A DNA stretch of 64,000 nt from NCBI GenBank assembly GCA_902729315.2, contig LR746272.1:3382035-3446034 (forward strand), given 5' to 3'. The DNA comes from Spirodela intermedia. Taxonomy: Eukaryota; Streptophyta; Magnoliopsida; Alismatales; Araceae. Below are positions 48,401-61,614 of the stretch, piece after piece; within the stretch, counting starts at the first letter, position 1, and each line of letters begins with the position of its first letter. The translations under genes were made by a program, and so were the position numbers. The notes under the pieces are model-generated. The model made no database searches and was not told the origin of the DNA. It worked only from the letters and a program-made list of their open reading frames with translations.

Positions 48401-49577
48401 ATGATGTGATCCTTTGGATAATTTCTTACAAAATTTCAAAATTTTACTAGATCATTTTTCCTTGTTAAATGATTGATTTGAGGAAGTTTTGCATCTTCTT
48501 TAATCAATATTTTTCTGAAATTCCACCTTAAGAATATATTGTTCATCTGTAGGAATCTTTCTTACTATTATCTTTAATAAAATTCATCTTAATTTATTCT
48601 ACAACAACAATGGTTCATTTGTTGAAAATTATACAAGCTCAAAAGTTATTTGAATATCCCAGAAATATACCTTCATTATTCACATCAATTTTTTTATAGT
48701 TTTTCAATTGTGTTGTTAAGATTAGGACATTTAAATAAAAAAGGCTTAAGATATCCAATATTTAGGTTATTACCCTTGATCATGTAGCATGCTGTATTAA
48801 TTGATGCCACCCAAAGGTATCTTGGCATTTTTTCCAGTTAGTATTGTCTTAGAAATATGCAATAAGCTTATGTTTTTTGTCTCTAAGACACCATTATTCT
48901 TTGGAGTTCATGTAATAAATGGTTCATGCAATATTTCATTGTTATCATGAAATTTAAGACAACTCAAAGCTTCTTCTAGACTATAAATCATCCATAATCA
49001 AAGCTCATAAATTTTCTTATCTAGATTTGGTATATGAAGAGATCTATTTTTGATTTCTATAGGTTGGGCTTTTATTTTTTTTATGCACTTTTTAAATTCA
49101 TCTTATATTATCATCCTATGTTGTACATTTTATTATTGTCAAACCATCATTTCCTATCAACTATATTATGAAAAACCATTACTTTCTTTCCTATAGTATA
49201 CTTGCCAAAATATCTTAAGCTTACCACATGCAAGCAACTTACCACCAACCTACTACAAACTAGCCAATCTATACATTCATTCTCTTAACTTTCGTATGCA
49301 TGTTGAAACATCTATTATGTGATTTTGAATCAAAACTTTGAAGAGTTATCAGATTTTTCCCTTAGGAATAATAGAGTAATATAATTTTAGACATCAATGA
49401 AGGTGTGTTATGTTTTTGCAGTATTATTACCAGAAGGGATTGAATCGAAAATTCAGGTCAATGTTAGAAGTGCTATCATACATCAAACTTCAAAAGGAAC
49501 AAACTGAATGCGAAATGAGGAAGATCAAGTCCACCACATCTACCAATAAAGGAACTTGTTTTCCTTCAATCATCCAA
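45490..49577 (+). CDS. Methyl-CpG-binding domain protein, 5' exons (3' end unresolved)
   Basis: Exon 1 (45490-45906) encodes 139 residues: an acidic Pro/Ser-rich N-terminus, then the first half of an MBD (WLPDDWYYEDIERKSGRSIG). Exon 2 (49422-about 49577) continues in phase with YYYQKGLNRKFRSMLEVLSY, the second half. Joined, residues 128, 138 and 151 match the Arg, Asp and Arg that contact methylated CpG in MeCP2. Borders are CGG/gtactc and tttttgcag/TATTAT. The protein would read DNA methylation in the nucleus. The 3515-bp intron holds a minus-strand copia relic. A third exon at 49664-49697 (tgtag/GAAATT...CAAAG/gtatgt) fits in phase. Later exons and the stop could not be settled, so the gene may be complete or decaying. 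The MBD subclass is not determined. Confidence 0.7.
47950..49110 (-). mobile_element. Copia relic inside the MBD intron
   Basis: Reading minus, integrase fragments lie at about 49000-48600 (ISHEF-like, TPKNNGVLETKN). Reverse transcriptase fragments lie at about 48220-48180 (STKWVFKNKLV) and 48060-48012 (IYVDDIFFIQ, with an intact YVDD at 48028-48039). The two RT motifs are much closer than normal, so part of RT is deleted. Stops and frameshifts are many. No LTRs were found. Confidence 0.75.
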
Positions 49578-49697
49578 GTTAAACATCTCATGTACTTTTA
49601 TGTAGGTTTCTTCATCATGAAGTTGCATAATCCTCTAATCTATACTTCACATGTCCATTGTAGGAAATTGATGCAACTTCTTGCCAAACTTGCAAAG

Positions 49698-52600
49698 GTA
49701 TGTTAATATTTCCACAAGGGCAAACATTTTATCATATACCTATCCCAAAGACTGGAGTAATGAAGGTGTGGGACAAAACAAAAGGATGCCATTCAGATTC
49801 CTTCACAAATATGATCAGGTTATAATTTCAATTTTCCTCTCCATTTACTTGTTGTAAATACACCTTGGGTAGATTACAATATCACTTGCATCTTTTATTT
49901 CATCATTACATAATGCTTTTATTCAAGAAATTAGCCACATTAAACTTCTAAAATTCACATTTAAATTATTCAAATGTATTGGTTTCTCTATGTTTTTTTC
50001 CCAGCTAACAAAGTGAAATTGTCAGAGTATGTGACACAAGCAATGTTGGATCGACTTCTGGTGTGGATATACCTTCTTCATCCATTAAGGCCGAAAACAC
50101 TTGGCAAGGGCATCATTGTCACCACTCAACATCAAAAGAGACTCGCAATTAGCATTTATTTTCATTCATGATTTCTACTGAGGTATCAAGCAATCTTGTG
50201 TGCATGCAGTACATTAAACAAATTACTGCACAAGAATTATGAAATAAATAGTTTTTTTTCTCATAAATAATATCCATAATGATGCTTCATTATGGATATA
50301 TATACATTTTTTCTTATGTTGCAGTGTTTATTAATTGTACTAAATGAGTGAATATAAGTCCCAAGAGTAAGACCCCTCAAAGGAAAGGCATACTCAAGGG
50401 GTGTTGAGCTATTATACAAATCATGGGTGATATTTTAAAAGTTGGATTAATCTTGGGTACATGAATGGTTGAATTGCTTTGACCTAAATTATTTATGCTA
50501 AAAAGGAAATAGATAAAAGATTTACTACACCACATGATATTTTGCATTTGTTTGGTCAAGCCCCATGTCTACTCTTCCAAGCCTCCCCCCAAGTACTTTA
50601 ATTATGTCGATGTTGACAAAGTACCAATTATACCTATATTTTAAAGCCTTTATTTAGTTGAGTAAATGACTTAAAAATCTTCTTGCACATGTGATGTTCT
50701 CATGAGAAGGTTAATGAACATCCATAAAGACATAATCTTGTGCAATCTTTTGGACTCGAAAACCAGGTTGTTAAAGACTTAGTTTATTTTGTGGATCTTA
50801 TTGCTAGTATACTTTAGGACATTATACAATCATAAATGCCCAAACATCCATTAAAAAAATGTTGGTCCTAAGTAGACCAAAAAAGGGAGCGAGTTGAGTT
50901 AATCTCCTTAATTCAACTGCTGATCTTATTGGTAAATTAAAATTCTATATTCAAGGGACTCATTACCCTTAATGTCAACCTTCAACTAAAATGTTTTGTG
51001 TTCCTTATTAGAAATTCAATCTTCTTTTTAAAGAGCTGATCTTTGTGAAGTCAGCCTTTTATTTTTTTATTTCTTGGCACCCCTAGTGTTGACTTAAGCA
51101 TCAACCTATATACAAGCCCAATTTTTTTTTATTTTTAACCTCTACCAAGCTAGAAGTCAATTTTTTGGGACTCTATAACACTACATGCAACTGCCAACAT
51201 TTGGTGAATCATGTGTCAACACTCAAGAAAACTTGATGTAAAAATATCAGTAGTTAACATTTTGTCAACTTATGTTTTGATATAAGTTTGAGCCATAAGC
51301 ATGGATATCTTATGTAATAAGAAATGTCGAAGATAATCTGTGAAGTATTAATTTTTTTATTTTAAAAAGCTTGTATTTCATCAACTTCACTACTTGTTTA
51401 AAAATATGATTTGTTAATAAATTTAGCTCATCATAATAAAATTTCATTGTATCACATTTTTTGTCTAACTCTAAATATCATTAGTCAATTTCAATGGCCA
51501 TCTACCTTCTCTACTTCATAGATTAAATAGTGTACCTTAACTTATATCACTCATGTTCTATCAAGAATAATATATCACATTGTCATGTCCTTTACTTTAT
51601 ATCCATCATAAAAAATGAAGGATTTCATTGTGTTTTGATGGCATCCTGATATGCTGAAACCTATAACTGTTCTCTGAAAGGGATGTGCAAATGTGACATG
51701 ATCATGAGTACTCTTGTAGTATCATGAGCCATTATTACTAGACCTTATATGACACCATCTCTACTTGACCTAAATTACAAATTTAGCACACAATGTTTAT
51801 TTTGATTATATAAGAGAGAACAATATTTGTAGACTGTCAATTTGTAAAAATAGTGCCAATACATCAATTCTCTAATTTTCCTTAATGACATGTCCAAGTA
51901 TGGTTTCATAAAAAATCCTTCTCATTATTTGTGCCTTAGAAATGAGGGAAGTGCTATCAAGTATCAACCTAATATTAAAGGATCAATGGTATGCAAGACC
52001 TCCCCTCTTCATAACCCTTGAATGAAAAATTTGTTGATTGTATGAAGGCGGCATGATAAAGTAAGAGGGGGTTCAGTAGATATTTTTTTATTTCTTATGA
52101 AAAAAAGCTATAATCTTTTAGCCAACTTGGCCTTGCCATAAGGACAAAATCTTTAGGTTTCACCATGTAGGTTGGCTTCATTTCTGAAATATATTTTCCA
52201 CTTAATATTTAGGGGAAGAATTCTTTATATGCTAATTTATTTTTTGATTTTATGTGATTTTGAATTTTTATAAAATGGTAAAAAAATATGTTCTCCCAAA
52301 AGCTTCAGCATATTCCAACCACTAACTTCTTCTTTGTCATTTTCCTTATGTTTTCTTTTCAAGTTGTGCTTAATTGTTCTCTCCATTGAGTAGACTCACA
52401 AGTTGACTTAGTAGTTGATTCGTGAGTCAACTAATACATCAACTCAATTCTATTAGAGAAAAGACATGAAATCTCGTAAATAAATAGTTTTAATATTTCA
52501 AAATAAATTGTATAAATAATTTTAGAGTGTCTAAAATAGGATCAGATATGTTCAAATATTTTACATCACAAAGATGTTCAAATATTTTTATATAGAAAAC

Positions 52601-53860
52601 CACCTTTTAATCTTTCTGAACAATTTCCTCAATTTGATGTTTGTTTTAATCTATTGTGATTTATGTTTAATGGATTAGGTAAGTGTGACATTTTAGAAAT
52701 AGATATAAACCTTTACATTTTTTCATTATCATAATGATGAAGGGTCCCAAAGCAAACAAAATTAAATCCAAAGATAGTTTTGATGGGGTTGGTAGTAAAT
52801 GTCAAAACTTAGAAGAAGAAAATTATCCCCAAATAGCTATATGAAGAGTCTCCTCTCTTTTAAACTTTTGATAATCAGAATTCATTTAGTATTGTAATCT
52901 ACCAATAAAACCTCAAAAACAACAATCCCTATCATTCTTTTCTTTATTGGTCTTGTGTGTGATTTTCATGCTCTCTTTTATATGGATTCTCTTCATGCAC
53001 TATTACAAAATGAGGCTTGATCTTATATGATTATGAGCTGGTAATATTATTACATTTTTTCCTCTTCAAACACACCTTAAAAATGAAGTTTAGGTAGGCT
53101 AAATTTCCAAAGAGTTATGACCTAACTCCTTCTAAGTTGTTCCTAAATGCATATTTATATTATGACATAAATTGATTCCTTCTATGCTCACATAAATTGA
53201 TTCCTAACTCCTTATTTAGGATTTCAATTTCTATCAATATTTTATGAGTTTTGGTATTAATTAAAATTTTATAAAAATAGAAGTGATGAATTCACATAAA
53301 GACATTTAGGAAATTTGAAAATTATTATACCAATCATAATAAATTATAAAGGCAACTAAACTTTATACATATATTTTAAGGTATGAAGCCATTGAAATTC
53401 AAATTTTGATAAAATATAAGTTATTAAATAAAATAAAATAAAATAAATTATTATATATATATTTATAAAAGGAAAGTAAACATATAAACAAGTTTTCGAG
53501 GTATATGAAGTTTTCTTTTTTGCATGTATTTTGTTAAATGTAAGGCTGATGTAGATATGTATCTTTTAATAGTTGAAGGTGAGAAATATGGCAATATTCC
53601 CATTGACATACATGAGGAAACAACTAGATCACACTAGTGGCAAGCTACCCTTTTCTCTCCAAATATGAGGAATCCTCATGGACACTCGTGTTTGGACTTC
53701 AAAATGATAACACTCACATTAGTCTATGACTATTCTTCCATTTAAGATTGCTGTCCATCTTGCCAATCTCTCGATGTAATTTCAATCCATGTTCACACAA
53801 TATGAGAGTAGTTCTAAAATCTCTAGTACATGACAACTGATCTAGTGCTTTCTTGTACAT
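49698..53860. other. AT-rich region with possible 3' MBD exon and no firm gene
   Basis: A segment at about 50005-50100 follows a good acceptor (TTTTTTTCCCAG) and could be a further MBD exon, but its translation shows no domain. The rest is AT-rich with many short broken frames and no identified element. Confidence 0.4.
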
Positions 53861-53861
53861 T

Positions 53862-54640
53862 TTGAATTCACTAACTAGAACCCATTCTCAATGGCCTTGA
53901 TGATCAATTCCTTTTCAAAGTCAATATCTTGAAAATAATTAAATTAATATAAATATCATTAAACATTAACTAAATTTAAAACCTATTGCACGCTTCCACA
54001 TTTTGAATTCATAGACTAGAACCCATTCTCAATGCCCTTGATGCAAAAAATTCCCTTTAAAAGTTAATACTCTGAAAATAATTAAATTAATATTCATGAT
54101 GGTTTAAATTAAGATAAATATCAGAAAAATTAACTAAATTTACAACCTATTTCATGCTTCCATATTTTGTTTTCATAGACTAGACCCATTCTCAATGGCC
54201 TTGAAGCAGTCAATTCCTTTCAAAGTCCATACTTTGAAAATAATTAAATTAATATTCATTATAGTTTAAATTAAGACAAATATCATAAAAAATAACTAAA
54301 TTAAAACCTATTCAATGCTTCCACATTTTGAATTCATGGACTAGAACCCATTCTTAATGCCCTTGAAGTGATCAATTCCTTTTCAAAGTTAATACTTTGA
54401 AATAATTAAATTAATATTCATTATAGTTTGAATCAAGATAAATATCACAAAACTTTAATTAAATTTAAAACCTAGTGAATGCCTCCACATTTTTAATTTA
54501 TAGACTGGAACCCATTCTCAATGGCCTTGAAGCGATCAACTCCTTCTCAAAGTTAATACTTTTAAAATAATCAAATAAATATTCATTATAGTTTAAATTA
54601 AGATTAATCTCATAAAACTTTAACTGAATTTAAATCAGAA
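53862..54640. repeat. ~163-bp tandem satellite array, about 4.8 copies
   Basis: Units begin with the motif TTGAATTCATAGACTAGAAC or a variant at about 53862, 54003, 54167, 54328 and 54491. The spacing is 141 bp once, then 161-164 bp. Each unit includes CCCATTCTCAATGGCCTTGA, TCAATTCCTTTTCAAAGT and AATAATTAAATTAATATTCA. Copies are roughly 85-90% alike by eye. Monomer length is like that of many plant satellites. The array is short and lies in gene-bearing DNA. Confidence 0.93.
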
Positions 54641-56137
54641 GATTTTTTTTTTGTAATCACTTATTCATACAAATGTTGATTACTAGGGTAAGGTTGAAGT
54701 GAAGGACCAACACAATATGGCTTTTGGAATTCTTCTTCTATGATTGCTCTGTAGCATTAAGAGTAATAACATTTTTCTTCATCACTTGCTCATATAAACC
54801 CAAATAAATAGGTGGCTCAGTCCTCTTTCAAGATTTTCTGTAGATTTGGCGAGTATGAGCTTTTGTTAACTTTCAAGGGATATTTTGTAAAAATAATCTT
54901 AAAAGTACACTTGTTCCTCTTCGTTAGAATAAGTGGTCCGTGGCAGCAAATAGACTCCTCTTCTGCCACTGGTGGACCACCGGATACTCAGCCATCCAGG
55001 ATGGGGCGTCTCGGCACCAGAATCAGATGGATCGGCCCCGTCAGTAAACCGGATCGTGACATGTTTGAAAACTACGCTTGACCAAATGTTTATTACTATA
55101 GTTTTAAACTTTTATTATTTTCTTGCGTTCATTGCAACCGTTTTGATTCGATCCTTCATTTTAGAGAGCCTCGCGCTTCAGTGCCGCTTAAGTTTGTTGT
55201 CTACTCTGCCTCCTCAAAGAACTGCTAAAATTAAAAAAACATGAGACTCGCGCCGTGCGGGGCTGCACTCTCTGGGCGGCCTCCCGCGCCGACGTCTGCT
55301 CGGCTCCTGCTCGCTCATCTTCCTGGGCCGCTCCGTTCTCTCTCAAGCACCGCCGACGACGCCCCCGACGTCGGCGCGGTGGAGGCCTCCTCTTTATTCC
55401 CTGTCCCTTTCGCACGGTTACCGGGAGAGCAAGGCACGGCGCTGCAGGGACTTGGATTAAAGATCTCCTGGGCCCGCCGCACTCGGGGCCACCGGAAAGC
55501 AACGGCCAGAACCCGTAACATCTGAACTTCGTACGTCTTTCCGGGCTAGGAGGAATTCCCAATCCGGAAGTCGTGACGTCATGTCTACAGCTCCGGACAC
55601 TTCTGTACTAAAGATCGGCACATGCATCCTTCCTAACTACGAAGGGAGAGAGGAATCGTCGCAGTGTGCCGCGGGCGGGGTCGGGCCGGTTGCCTTCCGC
55701 ACTGGTTCGGCAGATCCCCCGCCGCCCACGCGCGTGCTAAAAGCTGTGAGCGTCGATTTTATTACACGAACGTACCCCGCTTGCCCGGTTTAGCAACTCT
55801 GGTCTGCGACGCCCATCAGTTGTGGAATTCGATAATGTAGGCGATGGTCGGCCCTCTATCCGCGTCTTTCTTTATCGGGCGTAACTCTGATATAAATATG
55901 AACATCCAGTCCGTCTTCCAGCAGAGGCACGAAGTCACGCAGAAGCAGAAACCGAGCGTCGGAAGAGACATTTATTTAGTTAGTTAGGGTAGGCCTACTT
56001 AAAGGCCCAGCTTTTGCCAGCCACCTTCGTCGCGTCTGTGTGTCCGCGCCTTCTCAAATCCCGCCCAGATGTGAACAGGAAGCAGAGCGGTAGAGACGCG
56101 AAGGGTGGGAGGGAGTGCGGGAAGAAAGAGGCCGCTG
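54641..56137. other. Spacer and upstream region of the O-fucosyltransferase gene
   Basis: Composition changes from AT-rich to GC-rich near 54940. A frame at 55241-55525 on plus starts with ATG and encodes 94 residues (MRLAPCGAALSGRPPA...). It overlaps open frames in other phases and matches no family I know, so I do not call it a gene. A TATA box lies at 55891. Confidence 0.45.
55891..55898 (+). promoter_or_regulatory. TATA box of the O-fucosyltransferase gene
   Basis: TATAAATA on plus, 247 bp before the start codon at 56138, in GC-rich flank. The motif is near consensus; promoter use is inferred. Confidence 0.55.
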
Positions 56138-59100
56138 ATGCATAGGCGCAGCAGATTGGGTGCTGGGACGCTGTCCCTCCTTCGCTGGGTTCTAACGTTT
56201 GCCATTGGGGCAATCACCCTCGGAGCCCTCTTGGTCGTCCACCTCTTCCCCTTATCAGAGGGGATGGACGCGTCCGGTGGCCAGAGGCGCCCCAAGGTGG
56301 TCTTCTACGACGTCTTTTCTCGTGTATTCATAGCTTGGTCTCTCAATGCTCTATCTTCTCTTCTGTTTTCTGTTTGAATATTTCTGTTCAGAGAGCTCTT
56401 TCCAGGATTTTTCTGTGTTTTTATCCTCTTGTTTACTTCTTACTCTCGTCTCCAGACACTAAGGTGCATGATTTCAGTTTTAGATTTCTTTTGTTTAAGG
56501 ACTATGGATCATTAAGTCGTCCTAGCCTCTATGCTGTTTCTATTCTATTATTTTTAGTTCCCATAAAGCTATTGGCAGAGTCGCTGTTTTTTGTCGCACT
56601 ACTCTCGTATATCTGACTAGTTTGTGTCAACTTTTCCTCGACATGATATAATCTGTATTCCAGCTTTCTAGAATCGTCATAGCTTGTCCTTCTCACTGCG
56701 AATTCACTGTATCTGATTATATGCTCTTAAAAATGTTTGAAATCTCGATGTTCTGATACCATGGTGTGATCGAACAGCAACATGAGATTGGGTACTACGG
56801 ACGGAGTGGCGAGCTTAGGTGGACACAAGAATTCGCTCCACCTCAACTCTCAAAATCTGTCGCATCTTTGGAGAAGGTCACCTAATCTATTTGTCTTGCA
56901 CTTATTTGATTTGACTTGCAATCGATTCATCTACGGTTTTCGGTGTTTTTATTTTATTTTTTAAATAATATTATGAAATTTAGTTTGTGTTTTAAATAGT
57001 GCATAGTTCGTCTTTTCTGTGTTTTTTCTTATTCTTCTTATATTAGCAGGTTGATGATGTGAACGATTTTTCTAAATTGGAGAAGCTTTGGGTTCAGCCA
57101 TCTCGTCGAAATCTTGTGCCTTGTTTGGAGCCTAGCTCAACATATACGTGTAAAGAGATTTGCATTATTCGTGTCCTTTAAGTTTTCTCCTCTCCTTTCA
57201 TCTGCAAATGCCTTCAACCTTATGTAAATTCAAGTGATTTGTTCTTTCAGTTCCTCCTGAGACACGGGGCTACTTGCTTGTTCACACCAATGGTGGGCTT
57301 AACCAGATGCGAGCTGGGGTAAAGTTTCTATGCCTCCATTTCATTCTCCTTCATTTTTTGATGAGCTATTTCCTTCCAAATTAAATGTCAGGACGCAAGG
57401 ATAATAAAACGCTTACTTGTGTCCTTGGATCTTCTGCCTGACAGGAAAAGGCTTTTTATGCATGGTCGTTGATTTTTCTCCTTTTCTTTGGTAAATGAGG
57501 GACACAAGCAGTTCAAGATCAACCTTTGTGAAAGAAATATAAATTTTTTGCACTGTCTTAAACTTTATCCCAGAAAAAAGATCGTACATGTTTTCCATCC
57601 TTGGCATAATCTTTTAATGATGAAGGTATAGCATTTTTAGGTTTCCATTGAAACCAATGTGTTTTGATTCGGAAAGTATGAGATATATTAGACCAATTGT
57701 AATCCACCAATGGTTCTAGAAGGTATGATGCGGCAAGAACATTTATTAAAATAGACTCAAGTACGAACAGCGAAGTATCAACAAATTTTAACTCTCCCTG
57801 TAGAAAGTTTCCTTGTGGTGTCCATCCACAAAGGACATGATTGAAAGAAGGCATCTTCTAGTGGAGTGCACATTGTCGTCTCCCTCTGTTGCTGTTAAAA
57901 CTTAATGTGGAAACCACATGCGCCCACACAAAGAAATAGGAAAGAAAACAACTGACCTTTGAACCTCGTTTTGTAGAACATTGTCGAGGAGAAGTAATTT
58001 CTGTGTGGAAAGTATTAAAGTGGACAAAAAACTTCATGCAGATAACTACTGAGTGAGAAGAAATGTTAGGAATGTTTGATCCATTTTAAAATCATCTCTC
58101 GTTTGCCTTACCCTTTATTCAACATTTATACTGGTATCAGACAATATGTTTAGTTAGTGGCTCTGTTGCTCACCTTTGGACTAGGCCAATCGAGCTAGAT
58201 TAGAATTCTTTGATTCATTTGCTGCCTTGATCTTCTTCTAGTGTCTCTTTTATGTGAAAATTCCAGTTTATTTCCTTAATGCTCATTTCATCCCATTTTG
58301 TTCATTTTTTTTACCACGTAAGGGCTAATGTCAAAATCTTAGTTCACGTTAGGCCATTCTGGGGCTTATGTTGATTGGTTCTCTCATTGGAGTTTTGATA
58401 TAGTTTCTTCTGCTACTCACAAAACACTTGCAATGGTGTTTGTAAACATGGTAAACTGATAGTTTTTCTTTTGTTTAATTCACAGATATCTGACATGGTA
58501 GCAATTGCTCGAATCATAAATGCCACTCTTGTCGTTCCTGAACTTGATAAGAGATCCTTTTGGCGAGATTTCAGGTAAAGTAGCTATATTTTGTGATTTC
58601 CTTTCTCTTCCTTGAAGATGTCATGGATATTATAAAAGAGAAAATCTAAAGCTCCCATTATATGCAGCAACTTCTCAGATGTCTTTGATGAAGGACACTT
58701 TGTACATTCATTGGAGAAGGACATTAAAATCATCAAGAAGCTGCCAAAAAAATTGGCTACGGGTACCAAAGCTGTTAAATACTTCAGGAGCTGGTCAACA
58801 CATGAGTACTACCAAGATGAGATATCTCCATTGTGGAATGATTATCAGGTACGTGTCTCCTAGATAAACTTTTCATTTTTTTAGCCAAATGCTGCCTTTT
58901 TTGTATTTTTTTCACCGTATACTTGTACTTGTCCAGGTCATTCGAGCTGCGAAATCTGATTCTCGACTTGCCAACAATAATTTGCCTATAGATATTCAGA
59001 AGCTCCGATGTCGTGCCTTTTATGAGGCACTTCAGTTTGCCCCTCATATTAAAGCATTTGGAAATGTACTAGTCAACTTTTGGCAACATACTTATTTATG

Positions 59101-61614
59101 TATGGTAAATTGGTTATGTTTCATAATTTTCTTTTCATTAAGCTTCCATGGGGCACTGTACTTGCAGTTATTGGTCAAGAGAATGAGGTCATATGGTCGT
59201 TATATTGCCTTGCATCTGCGCTATGAGAAGGACATGCTTGCCTTCAGTGGGTGTACATACGGCTTGTCTCCTGAGGAAGCTGATGAGCTAACCAAGATCA
59301 GGTGTGTTGTGTTCAACTTGGAGTCAATATGGCTCTGATTTCCATGGGAAAATTACTTTCTTTTGCCTTCCTTTCTCATCAATCACGGAAAACTGCTCAC
59401 TTCTGTTCCCAATGTGTTTATTCTTCAGAGAGAACACTGCTCATTGGATAGTAAAGGATATTGATCCCATCGAACAAAGAGCAAAAGGATATTGCCCACT
59501 GACACCCAAGGAGGTTGGGATATTTCTTTCAGGCCTTGGTTATCCCTCAAATACTCCCATATATGTTGCAGCGGGAGAGATATATGGGGGTAATGCTCAT
59601 ATGGCTGATCTCCATGGGCACTTTCCTATGTTAATGAACAAGGTGCATGATTCGTTCTCTTGTGGTCTTTGATCCTCTCTGAGATATCATGTAGGACATT
59701 TTAAAAGTCTGTCTCCTTTGAATCTCACTTCTCATGTTCATGGTTTTTTTTTTCCTTTATATGTTTCAGTAGTGTTTAACCTATACAATACTTGTAGTTA
59801 TGAACTTTTCAAAGGTGAGTGATCTAGAACTGTGCATATATGTACTTTTCGGAATATTTTTAGTAGGTGCTGTATAGGAATAGGAGATGGAAAATTGATA
59901 AAAGAAGCTATGCTGTGCATGCATAATCTTTTAATATTGTTGAACATTGTATAGAAAAAACAACAGCATGCTGGTACTGGTTCTCAGTGTTTAAAGTAGA
60001 ATATCAGAGAACTTTTGATGAAATCAGTCATTCCACCCACTGTATCATCAGTTAATCTACGTCAAGGAAAGCAGAACATCCGGATACGATGGTCGTCGTG
60101 TGTATTTTTGTCCCATTATAGGTGTCAATTCATGAAACAAAGCGAAACCTGCTTTGTGTTTGAGGAGAAATGGTTTGACTTTTGACTTTAGTGGATGACA
60201 CGAGAACAATAATTTAAGAGATACAAGGGAAAATCGTTCTAGCAAAGCAGGTAAACAGATTTTTTGCACCTTATAGACAAAAGGTGCTGGGAAAAGGAGC
60301 CGTGGAATTTTCTTATTGGAATTAGAAGATTGTTATTTTTCGTGACGAAATGCTTTCAATTTCCATGTCAGTTTCCATGCTGTTTCTCATGCGAGTAATT
60401 CATATTGATGAGTACTAGTTTGCCTTGCTGAGAGTGGACATTAGGTAGAAACGCGGATGTCAGATTCGTCATTGCATTTAGTCAAAAGTGAAGTTTGGGA
60501 GATTGTGAGATGTAAGCTATTGTCGTGATGGTTCTGGCCGACCCAAAGCATCAGCAGTTCCCTAGTCTTCAAAAGTTTGGTGCTATCAGTGGTCTTGAGC
60601 GTATTTGAAGTACGGATCCACATTGTTGATCGTCTACCCCTGGAGATTAGTTTACTACAGAAAATCTTAAAGTGATGTGTCCCTAGGTAACCCCAGCATA
60701 TGAGATACACATTGATGGATCTGTTGCTTGTTATTGAAGAGCTACACAGATCCACTCTTTTTCGCCATACTATCATGTCCTCAGTTAGGGACTATGTGGT
60801 ACATTGATTCTGCACTTGCCATACTATCAATGTGGTACATTGATCCAGTTTTCGTTGTTATGTTGTGGGTACACTCCCAACTACATGTAAGTATATATTG
60901 AATAAATGTCTCCAGGCATTGATCATTTTGTCCATTTTCTTCTTCATCAATTTATTTGTCGTGTCAGGAAAAGTTAGCATCACCTGAGGAACTGAAACCA
61001 TTTACGCGGTTTGCATCTCAAATGGCCGCTCTTGACTACATCGTTTCAGTTGAGAGTGATGTCTTTGTGCCCTCATACTCGGGTAACATGGCAAGGGCAG
61101 TTGCCGGCCACCGTCGTTTCCTTGGTCACCGGAAGACAATTATTCCGGACAGGTTAGCTGGTCATAATCTTTTCGCTCGAGTCCATCCCTGATTATCGTC
61201 TCTTAAAGGGAAAGGCATCTCATAGAATCCTCTGTAATCTTGTCTAAACACCCCCGTCCCTCCCCAGAAAAGCCCTTGTTAGTTTGTTTGATAAAATTGA
61301 AAGAGGGAAGCTCCAGGAGGGGCAGAAGCTATCAAATCTAATTGTGGGCATCCACAGGAAGAGGTGCAGGAATTTCTTTCATCCCTATTTTTATTTTGTT
61401 TTCTCCTTTATGATTGGTCATGGAAGATTACTTACTGGTGCTCTCCCTGGGCAGGCAAGGATCACCACGGAAGAGAAAGGGTCCTATCTCTGGGACAAAG
61501 GGCAAAGAGAGGTTTCGCTCTGAGGAGGCATTCTATGAGAACCCTCTGCCAGAGTGTCTATGCGCGAGGGATATGCCTATTGCAAACAGCTCACGCGCAT
61601 TACTCATACGTTGA
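56138..61614 (+). CDS. Plant GDP-fucose protein O-fucosyltransferase-like protein (12 exons)
   Basis: Exons 56138-56296, 56778-56876, 57050-57149, 57251-57318, 58486-58574, 58668-58848, 58937-59065, 59168-59301, 59429-59642, 60968-61152, 61268-61363 and 61455-61614 join in frame to 537 residues. A basic start and one membrane helix (about 14-37) predict a type II Golgi protein. The O-FucT domain shows [10 protein letters not shown] (133-142), [27 protein letters not shown] with His291 and Arg293, [12 protein letters not shown] and [17 protein letters not shown]. The family transfers sugar from a nucleotide sugar to proteins or glycans of the wall; its substrate cannot be told. The end of exon 1 is the least certain border: a donor six codons later is also in phase. 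The intron before exon 10 is 1.3 kb. Confidence 0.93.

Noticed and set aside
55188-55562. Arg/Pro-rich minus frame and 94-codon plus frame before the O-fucosyltransferase gene
   Set aside because: Mutually overlapping frames in a GC-rich flank without family resemblance.
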